Source: Emergomyces orientalis (taxonomy: Eukaryota; Ascomycota; Eurotiomycetes; Onygenales; Ajellomycetaceae). From it: a DNA stretch of 64,000 nucleotides. Under the pieces are notes generated by a model. That model did not search any database and was not told where the DNA came from. It saw nothing but the letters and a program-made list of their open reading frames with translations. The stretch is taken from the NCBI GenBank assembly GCA_002110485.1, contig MOWL01000067.1, positions 2,418,001 to 2,482,000 on the forward strand, in the 5' to 3' direction. Below, piece by piece: positions 56,884-64,000 of this stretch (its first letter is position 1; each line of letters begins with the position of its first letter). The translations under genes were made by a program, and so were the position numbers.

Positions 56884-58110
56884 ATGACCGTAAGTAGCCG
56901 TAACTGGAACCCTCTGTACTCGACCATTATTTTTCCAGGCGACCATGTCTGAAGCATCCCAAACTTGGCTGATCGTAGGCGCATCTCGCGGCATTGGCCT
57001 CGAATTCGTCCGCCAGATCCTCGCCAAAGGGCACCGCGTTGTGGCTACAGTCCGCAGCTCCAGCACCGCTCTAGATGCCGTTATTCAAGAAGCCCCCGAT
57101 CGTGCAAAGATTTTGACATGCGATGTGTCGAACAATGACAGCATCACTGTGGGATATCCCTTCATTTCTTGCTCCTCCAAAAAAATAAGCGGAAACTATG
57201 CTGAGTGTCAGTATATAGAAATTCATTGATCAATTCGTCCAAACGGGAGAACGGAAAATTGACTACGTCGTGATCAATGCCGGTATTCTTGAGTATCCGA
57301 ATGTAAGTGTCAAAGTGCTTCGGGGAGTTATGTGATGGATTCGACTAACATGACACTCAAGAGAACTCTCGATATGTAAGTAGACTGAACCTATAGGATT
57401 CGGGCCATACCCCAGATCCTAACTGGCGTTGGTGCAGGACTTTTGACCACTTCGCCCACCACATGCACACCAATACCATTGGCCCGATCATCGTGGCTCA
57501 GAAACTGCTCCGGTTGACGGACGTGTCCATTGGCACGATAGCTTTCATGTCTAGCGATTCCGGCTCCACCCAGCGTTTCCTCGACTTCGAGGATGGGTAT
57601 GTCCAAACTACCCCCTTATCGATGGAGTAGATGTGCGGAACCTGAAGCTGATATCACTTTAGGTTTGCCGCATATGCGGCATCAAAAGCAGCTCTCAACC
57701 AGGCCCTCCGCGTAAGTTTCTCCTTAAGTGCAACAATGTGGTGGAATTAGCTAACATATCCTACAGCATATGACAGAAGAGCTGAAGCGGAAGGCAAGAA
57801 AAACTATTATTCTAGCTCTCCATCCCGGAGAAGTTGCGACGTGAGTACCTAGCGTCAACATCAAGTTGCTAATATATGGCATAATGCACTAACTTCAGCC
57901 AGGGATATGGGTAAAATTGAAATTTCCTGGGACCTCGATGGCGGCCAGATTACCGCGGAGGATTCTGTTCGCGCCATGATTGATGTGATTTGGAGCAAGA
58001 ATATCCAGGACACGGGGACGTTCTGGACTTGGGAGAATGAGGTTAGTTAATCAGCCCAATCTCGATCGTGAACAGAGGTTAATGCGGTTGAATAGGAATA
58101 CCCGTGGTGA
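56884..58110 (+). CDS. Short-chain dehydrogenase/reductase, many exons
   Basis: NAD(P)-dependent oxidoreductase of unknown substrate. Nine exons by eye: 56884-56889, 56939-57148, 57219-57302, 57362-57375, 57438-57596, 57663-57711, 57767-57840, 57903-58041, 58096-58110, giving 249 residues. Nucleotide site GASRGIG at about residue 16, INAG at N92, catalytic S143/144, Y162 and K166 in YAASK, and HPGEVATDMG after the active site. The fold matches the small C-factor/sniffer-like group, single domain without a tail. The first six-base exon (MT) uses a perfect GTAAGT donor; without it the protein starts at ATG 56945 and is four residues shorter. One internal exon is 14 nt and the last is 15 nt. The acceptor at 57901-57902 was chosen over one four bases upstream because only this keeps the reading frame. 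Confidence 0.86.
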
Positions 58111-58935
58111 CCGCAAGGCATAGTCGAAAGAGGCTTAATGGGTTGGAATGTCGTGGAAGCGTTCCATCGTCCTTCATCAACGACCTAAAGGAGTAGTATA
58201 CAGCACAATTATACCTAAAAAATGGCTAGCATTTCGATACTTGACAATATATCGTACTATACTTCTTGTTCATGATTGCACCACTTGTGTAAAGTAACAT
58301 ACTGTCTATGACACGGGCATAGATAGAGCGTTATATAACTGAGGGCTCCTGTAACTGGCGTTCACAGGAAATATCCTGCTTTATACAGTTTATCCAGTGG
58401 GCAAAATGCCACCTGAAGCATTTTCAATGAATATCACCATAATTCTCAATTCTCTCCTTGAAACTGCAAAACTGTGTTGTTTTTGCATTTTGATTTCTGT
58501 ACAATGATTAAATCACATACGCGGAACGCGGCGCCATTTACAGTGGTTAGTCGCAGCTTGGCATGCTCGAACCATGTGTACTGTTCGAGTAAGTTAATAC
58601 AAAGATTACAGAGTTTCAATTAATGTGGTTTTGGTGGAGTGCCAGGCTATGGTAGACAAATTGATAAAAGAAGGTCCAGCGCTCAGCATACTTAATGGTG
58701 CAGAATCTCTCACATCACTGATAATTGGCGTTTAACAAAGACTCATTGAGGGGTTATAAGAAGGCGGGCTGAAACAACACTGGCTACAAAGAGCCTGAAA
58801 TCAGGCATCCCACCTCATTGACTACATAAAAGATATATATTTTTAGGCCTAATAGTAGGTCGAATATGTTTCTAAACACAACGCATATTCTTACTTATCC
58901 TGACCATTTATTAGATCGTCTGTCACTATTTGATC
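58111..58935. other. Intergenic, dehydrogenase to GNAT
   Basis: Nothing recognised; AT-rich with no conserved frame. Probably the dehydrogenase 3' region and the acetyltransferase promoter. Confidence 0.55.
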
Positions 58936-59685
58936 ATGCCTCTCACCCTTTCATACGCAAAAGAATGCGATGTAGGCCACATCGCAAATATCCACCTGGC
59001 CTCATTCGGCGAGAACATGATGCTTCGGGCGCAATTCCCCACACCCGCTCTGCTCGCCGGGTTGCGAATCTCACTGATGGAGAAAGCTCGTGAAGAAATA
59101 TGCGATCCACAATGGGCAGTTTTGGTTGTTCGTGATCAGGATGACATCATTAGCTTTGCAAAATGGAAGCGCCCTGTCCTTGATACCAACTCGTATGTTG
59201 AGGCACCTTGGCGATGGCCTGAAGGCACTAGGATGGATATTTTGAATGAATGGACGAAAAGAGTGGAGGATGTGAGCAGTCAAGTTACTGGGAATACACC
59301 TTGCTACTGTAAGTTGTTTGATTTCTTAGTGACATGCTCCTGCCAGTTGCGATACACTTTGACGTATGCTTATTTGCTGTTAGGTTTGAGTTTTATCGGA
59401 ACGCATCCGAGGCATGAAGGGCGAGGTGCGGCCTCGATGCTCATACGGTGGGGCCTGGAGCGCAGCGCAAAGGAGAGTGTTCCGATACAGCTAGAGAGCA
59501 CCACGGTCGCTTGGCCGTTGTACAAAAAGCTCGGGTTTGAGGATAAAGGACGTATTCAAATGGAATTGGAAGGTGTTGGAAACGATGGACAGTCGGTCCT
59601 TTACGAAGAATTGTCTCTCGTGTACCATCCTGAGGCGTCATCTGCTATCGTCAGTGGAGTGACAGGGAATCCCAAGAAGGATTGA
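58936..59685 (+). CDS. GNAT N-acetyltransferase
   Basis: Acetyl-CoA dependent acetyltransferase with unknown acceptor. Two exons (58936-59308, 59384-59685) give 224 residues. Start is ATG in MPLTLSYAKECDVGHIANIH, a typical GNAT opening; an upstream TTG is in frame but not used. The acetyl-CoA motif is HPRHEGRGAASMLIRWG. The C-terminal block, LESTTVAWPLYKKLGFED, is the usual beta6-alpha4 region. The 75-nt intron is a multiple of three and stop-free, so retention would insert 25 residues into the core. Convergent with the LYC1-like gene at 110 bases. Confidence 0.85.
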   Translation: MPLTLSYAKECDVGHIANIHLASFGENMMLRAQFPTPALLAGLRISLMEKAREEICDPQWAVLVVRDQDDIISFAKWKRPVLDTNSYVEAPWRWPEGTRMDILNEWTKRVEDVSSQVTGNTPCYCKLFDFLVTCSCQLRYTLTYAYLLLGLSFIGTHPRHEGRGAASMLIRWGLERSAKESVPIQLESTTVAWPLYKKLGFEDKGRIQMELEGVGNDGQSVLYEELSLVYHPEASSAIVSGVTGNPKKD

Positions 59686-59794
59686 AAACATTTATGATGC
59701 TACATCGACACTCGATGGCGAATTGTTTTAGACAGGCCTAGATATTTCAAAAATGACATGTTACGCACTGCTATAGATTCTAATTTGCTGCCGA

Positions 59795-60973
59795 TCAACA
59801 CCATCCATACTTCTCGTTCCCAATCCATTCCATTGAGTCCCCCGTACCGCTCCCATTTCCGTACCACCGAAGACTACAAATCCCTTCTTCTGCACGGTCT
59901 TCCCCTTGATACGCTATTCCAATTCGCTTGATCAATTCCTGAATTTGAGGAGAAGGACCCCACAAGTTTACATGGTGCAGTCCCCACTCCGCAGCCTCCC
60001 CCTGCGCAGCGAGAATCACAGCTCGTAGTCCTGCCACTTGTAAATGATACTCCGCCGAGAGGCCATCCAGAGCATTTTGGTTCTCAATAACAAGCCGCAG
60101 GATATAGAGAGTATTGCTAGATGCCGACTCGCTGGGAGGTTCATAGAATCGGTGCGTCCAAATCACCCAGACACGATTTCCAGGCTCTCCAGCGATAGCA
60201 CCTTTGGCCTGCGGTTGTGCCTTGAAGAGAACCTGAGTGGCGAATTCTTCCTTGGTATGGTGCCAGAGCATGTGATCATGATCCGGCACGATCATAAAAC
60301 GGGTTTTATCACTAGATGGCCATGGCGTAGCCATGGCCTTCAGAGCGAGTGCCTCATCCTGTTTGCAGAGCTTCGCAAGGTCCTTCGCGAATATCGGTGT
60401 TGCGGTTGACGATCCGCCCACAGATACTACCCCCGATGAGGGAGAGAACTCAACATGATAACTTGGAAAGGCATTCCATTTGAGATTTGTGTAGAATTGT
60501 TTTCCGATATCTGAAAACAGAACACTGGCGATACATTTCTCGGTTCTGCTCGTCTGCCATTTTGGTAGTATCTCAGCCAGCTCCTTCATCAGCCGTGAGG
60601 CGTAACCCCGACCGCGATATCGGGGGTCACAGTAAACACTCGCAACGCCGTGGGTAATGAACTCGGTTACATCACCGTGTTTATCGCTGACCCAGGAGCG
60701 TTTACGAAACGTTTCGCAGGATGCCAATATGGGCCTTTGCTCTTGTGGGAGGTTCTTATCGACCAGCACCCACTGGGTCATTCCCCCGTCTTTCGCTAGA
60801 GGGACTGTCATGAGATATAGTGATTCTTCGAGGTAGATATCCGCGGGAAGAGCATCTTTCCATTCATTTGAGGTGAGCTTCCAAATCGCATTATTTTCTG
60901 TGTCGGTTGGATGGTCGACGTGGAGAGATGGGGACAGCGCATCTGGAAGAACAGGATCATGTATGGGAGCCAT
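59795..60973 (-). CDS. LYC1-like lysine N6-acetyltransferase
   Basis: GNAT enzyme; in Yarrowia, LYC1 acetylates L-lysine on N6 in the first step of lysine use as carbon or nitrogen source. Single exon, 392 residues. N-terminal half carries the GNAT fold: WKLTSNEWKDALPADIYLEE, CETFRKRSW, GVASVYCDPRYRGRGYASRL with the acetyl-CoA R-G-R-G-Y loop, and KCIASVLFSDIGKQFYTNL. The C-terminal half is the long LYC1-specific extension: WVIWTHRFYEPPSE, LYILRLVIENQNA, AAQGEAAEWGLHHVNLWGPS and WYGNGSG. Start ATG is at the first good Met. Intronless, unlike its neighbour. Substrate assignment is by family. Confidence 0.9.
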   Translation of the reverse strand: MAPIHDPVLPDALSPSLHVDHPTDTENNAIWKLTSNEWKDALPADIYLEESLYLMTVPLAKDGGMTQWVLVDKNLPQEQRPILASCETFRKRSWVSDKHGDVTEFITHGVASVYCDPRYRGRGYASRLMKELAEILPKWQTSRTEKCIASVLFSDIGKQFYTNLKWNAFPSYHVEFSPSSGVVSVGGSSTATPIFAKDLAKLCKQDEALALKAMATPWPSSDKTRFMIVPDHDHMLWHHTKEEFATQVLFKAQPQAKGAIAGEPGNRVWVIWTHRFYEPPSESASSNTLYILRLVIENQNALDGLSAEYHLQVAGLRAVILAAQGEAAEWGLHHVNLWGPSPQIQELIKRIGIAYQGEDRAEEGICSLRWYGNGSGTGDSMEWIGNEKYGWC

Positions 60974-61982
60974 GCTCGCGGAGTAGACTCTAGAGGAATT
61001 GAGTCTGTCCCTTTACAGAACTTGTAGGAAACCCAACCAGGGAATAAATATCAACCATGTTCAAACATTACCAAACTTAGCGGGGCTAGGGTTGACCATA
61101 TCATCGATAAGGCTCGGGCTGAGGCTTTCCCTGAAGTCTCAACGCCAACAGCCACGGTGAGGCGCCTGAGTTTTGGTAGACTTCCAGTTAACCAGTGGTC
61201 AGTATTTCTGTCCGCGCACCGTTGTTCCTCTAGTGGCTAGCTGCTCGATTGGCCGAATGTTAGCGGCGTCAACTAAGGCAAGGCTACGGCTGTGCTAACT
61301 CTAATCAACCACAGGATTATCTTTCCATGGCACCGCTCGCTTGCTGGCAAGTGCCTTAGCAGAAGGCTCTGGTGTCTCCATCCCATCATTCTTGAATCAT
61401 GTGTATTGCGGGAAACCTCTCACAACCACCCTCAGCATCACAACGGTCGCTGGTAGTGTCCACTGCCGTTTACGCGTTGTTTTGGGTGCTGCGCCCTTGT
61501 CTTGGTGCTATAAATTCCATATTGTTTGAAATTAACCAGGGCACACTAAACGCATGCTTCTAGCTGATGGTTGCATACTAGTGCGGGCAGGGTGGCTGGT
61601 TTCCCTACCGACGCTAATCCGTACGAGCGTGGAAGAGACTGGCATGTTCGTTAGGTTCGGATTAGCGTGAGGGCCCCCAAGGCCTCCACTTGAGAGCCGC
61701 CCAGGTGACAACCTCGAAACAAAGTCTATCAAGAGATGGGGCGCGTGGTGATGGGGGGCCAATCCACCCTGGCTAGTGACGAGACAACCTCTTTTCTCAG
61801 CCTCAAGATCTTATCTGGTACATAATCTGGGTGGGACTTTTCTAACCTGACGAACACCATAAACGAAACGTCGATAAAGTAACTCAAAGTTCACATTTTG
61901 TGTTTACACTACAGGGACCGTTCAAATCATACAGACGATGTCTAATTACGAACCCTTGATTTTATGCATCCGATAGTGGAGT
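60974..61982. other. Intergenic, divergent LYC1 and ankyrin gene
   Basis: About 1 kb of divergent upstream sequence. Short frames near 61341-61529 and 61532-61762 show no motifs. Nothing further is seen. Confidence 0.5.
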
Positions 61983-64000
61983 ATGGAACCCGTGTCGGCA
62001 ATCGGATTGATCGCGTCCATTGCCACTCTACTCAGAGCCAGCAAGGGGGCTCTGGACCTAATCAAAAGCTATAAGCATGCACCGAGGGACCTCGCTGAGC
62101 TCGTGCACGACCTTGAGATCTTTGAGGAAGCCCTGAGAGGTTTTGAACGTGTCCTACGCAGTCGTCAAACAAAGCACAATATCTCCGAGAAGGTCCTTCG
62201 AACGGCCATTAATGATGGATCGGCCACCATTAAAAACCTTGAGAAGCGCCTGACGCAGGTTTATAAGACTGAAAACTCGAGTTTTCGTCGGGTTAAATTC
62301 GTCCAGAATAAATCACACTTTGAAACGCTTGGTAAACAGATCAAGAGTCAATGTGCACAATTACATAGTTTTGTATCACTGGCGCATTTGTTCGTAATAC
62401 CCATTCCCTCCCTGATTTGTTTGTGTACTAAAACCCCTACAGGGAGACGTTCCTTGCTGTGTGTAATCAGCATCCCCAGCTCCTAGAAGCATGCTCAACT
62501 GCCGTTGAGGAGATGGCAAACGAAACTCAATTCCTCGAGGATGCATCGGAATCAGGATTACCTCTAATCTCGAGGTATCCATCGTCGAATTCATCCTCCA
62601 TAACCGCAGTATCCCTCGGATCATCGACACCGTCATCACGGAGTTCGATATCTTCCAAAAACACTTCCTCTACCACCGCTACCTCTTTTGATAATAATCT
62701 ATCAGTACCAGGACGGAGGGACAGACGAGGTAGTGACGCCCCATCCCAATCCAGCACTTTAGTAGAAGCCCGCTCAACAGGCTCACTAATCATCCGCCGC
62801 GCATGCCGACATGATTGTTACTGCAAATGCCACGACGAACCTACCACCAGTGAATCCAAGGGGCAGTCTTCACGGTTCAACACACGGGTATTTCGAGAGA
62901 GCAGTAAACTCAAGGTTGAATGTTCAGATCCAAGTTGTGCAGCCGCAACGTCACAGGAAAAGCCCATCCCGGTTTCGTTCTTTAAAAAAGCCATGTCGAA
63001 TATGATGTCGACGGGTAGTATCCAGGTTCGATATCGGCTGAATACCTACCGTATGGTGCCAGAGGGATCGAACGCCATGCGGTACGTTAAACATGGGAAT
63101 CTGGAGAAGTTGAAATTAGCAATCCAGTCAGGGGAGGCAACTCCTTGGGATACTGCCCCTGATGGGTGGTCGTTGTTACACGTATGTTTCTCCCCTTCCC
63201 AAGGCTATTATTACTATGATTATCCTTGTTGTCGTCTTTTTGCTACGCTTTGTTCGCCCCTGCTGATTGTTATAGACTGCCGCGTACGCGAGACAGCTGC
63301 CAACTGTGCAGTATCTTGTTGAACTGGGTGCGGAGACTGAAGTATCGGACCTTGGAGCACGGTCTGCACATACTCTTCTGCCCAATTTTGGGAGTTTCAA
63401 TATCGCCTCTATCCCAGCCTAACTGTTTTTTTACTTTATTTTAGAAAACCCGTCGATTTCGCTTTTCTGAAAGCCCGCGGAGCAGACGCTACCCAAACCG
63501 AAAAGGACATCGTCCAAGTCTTCTCTAAGCAAGACGACTACATCGACGACTACGAATTCACGCCGATCCACGTTGCTGTCCTGGATCTCTACGATCCCGA
63601 CGATCTGGAACGTCCGACCCTCGAAGAACTCATTGACTTCGTCGACCATGCCAACAACGCCCCCCAGGGCACAAATTGGTCTCACTGGAGGTCAAAATAC
63701 CAAAAACGATCTCCACTGTTCGTCACAATCATCGAGCAGTTCCGCGTTTCGGCAGCGGAAAACCCAGATACAGGCAAAATCATACAGAACCTGGTCGACC
63801 AGAAAGATCGCAAATTCCACTGGACGCCACTACATTGGGCCAGTGCCACGGGGCAGGAGGATAAGATGAAGATTCTGGTGAATACGGGCGCGGATCCGTT
63901 TATCCAGTCGAATTTAAACGCGAACATTCTACACGCGGCGGTGGAGTCGAATGCGCTGGATAGTTTGAGCTATGCGCTAGAGATATGTAAACGGTATCCG
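61983..64000 (+). CDS. HeLo-like N-domain plus ankyrin repeat protein (partial, 3' end outside)
   Basis: Four exons within the window (61983-62389, 62443-63181, 63276-63361, 63445 to the edge); open at the right end. Residues 1 to about 135 resemble the fungal N-terminal domain of STAND/NLR-like proteins (HeLo-like, PigL_N type): MEPVSAIGLIASIATLLRAS and PRDLAELVHDLEIFEEALR. A Ser/Thr-rich linker follows, then a Cys/His cluster (CRHDCYCKCH, CSDPSC), VRYRLNTYRMVPEGS, and ankyrin-type repeats from about 355: APDGWSLLHTAAYARQLPTV, FTPIHVAVLDLYD, HWTPLHWASATGQEDKM, LNANILHAAVESNALD. No NACHT or NB-ARC domain is seen so far. The first intron has an unusual GTTCGT donor but is required by frame. 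Such proteins are candidates for self/non-self or stress signalling; that role is inferred. Confidence 0.82.

Noticed and set aside
20153..64000. A secondary-metabolite or defence gene cluster
   Set aside because: Neighbouring genes belong to unrelated housekeeping pathways; no PKS, NRPS, terpene synthase, transporter or pathway regulator was seen.

Overview
The window is 64 kb of nuclear DNA from a filamentous ascomycete. Genes are carried on both strands and are broken by short GT-AG introns (about 50-160 nt, some with CTAAC/TACTAAC-type branch sites). Products include Eurotiomycete-type versions of indoleamine dioxygenase, an Ste2-class pheromone receptor, a Pom1-class DYRK kinase and LYC1. 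The AT-leaning intergenic DNA, compound GA/GT microsatellites and the protein flavour suggest Eurotiomycetes, probably Onygenales; the order is an inference from style, not from a database search.

I could build 23 intact gene models and one clear pseudogene, most by joining exons across reading frames. Left part (1-21 kb): a BAR-SH3 endocytic protein (RVS167/hob1), a 3.5 kb gene-free stretch, an FAD-linked oxidoreductase without the usual FAD-attaching histidine, the mitochondrial cysteine desulfurase NFS1, indoleamine 2,3-dioxygenase, a BTB/T1 protein, a nitrilase pseudogene with three separate lesions, and a small CsbD/Hmp1-like protein. Middle (21-42 kb): ERG2 sterol isomerase, ESCRT-I Vps23, an alpha-pheromone receptor, the KEOPS kinase BUD32, the glutamate-cysteine ligase modifier subunit, AP-1 sigma, MAF1, a long coiled-coil protein and the ERGIC/COPII protein ERV41. 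Right part (42-64 kb): the Pom1-like kinase, splicing factor SLU7 and DNA polymerase zeta (REV3) sharing a 430 bp divergent promoter, a secreted deaminase-fold protein, a many-exon short-chain dehydrogenase, two convergent GNAT acetyltransferases (one LYC1-like), and the 5' part of an ankyrin protein with a HeLo-like N-terminus that runs off the right edge.

The content is mostly conserved housekeeping genes with no biosynthetic or operon-like cluster; membrane trafficking is well represented (hob1, VPS23, AP-1 sigma, ERV41, a possible golgin). I do not see a wholly new system. The best leads are the decaying nitrilase with its paired CreA-type inverted repeat, the HeLo-like/cysteine/ankyrin protein at the edge, the signal-peptide deaminase, a Yap1-type site in front of the glutathione gene, the unusually long structured NFS1 intron, and several micro-exons and stop-free introns. 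Splice sites were placed by eye from consensus, frame and family conservation; no alignment was run.
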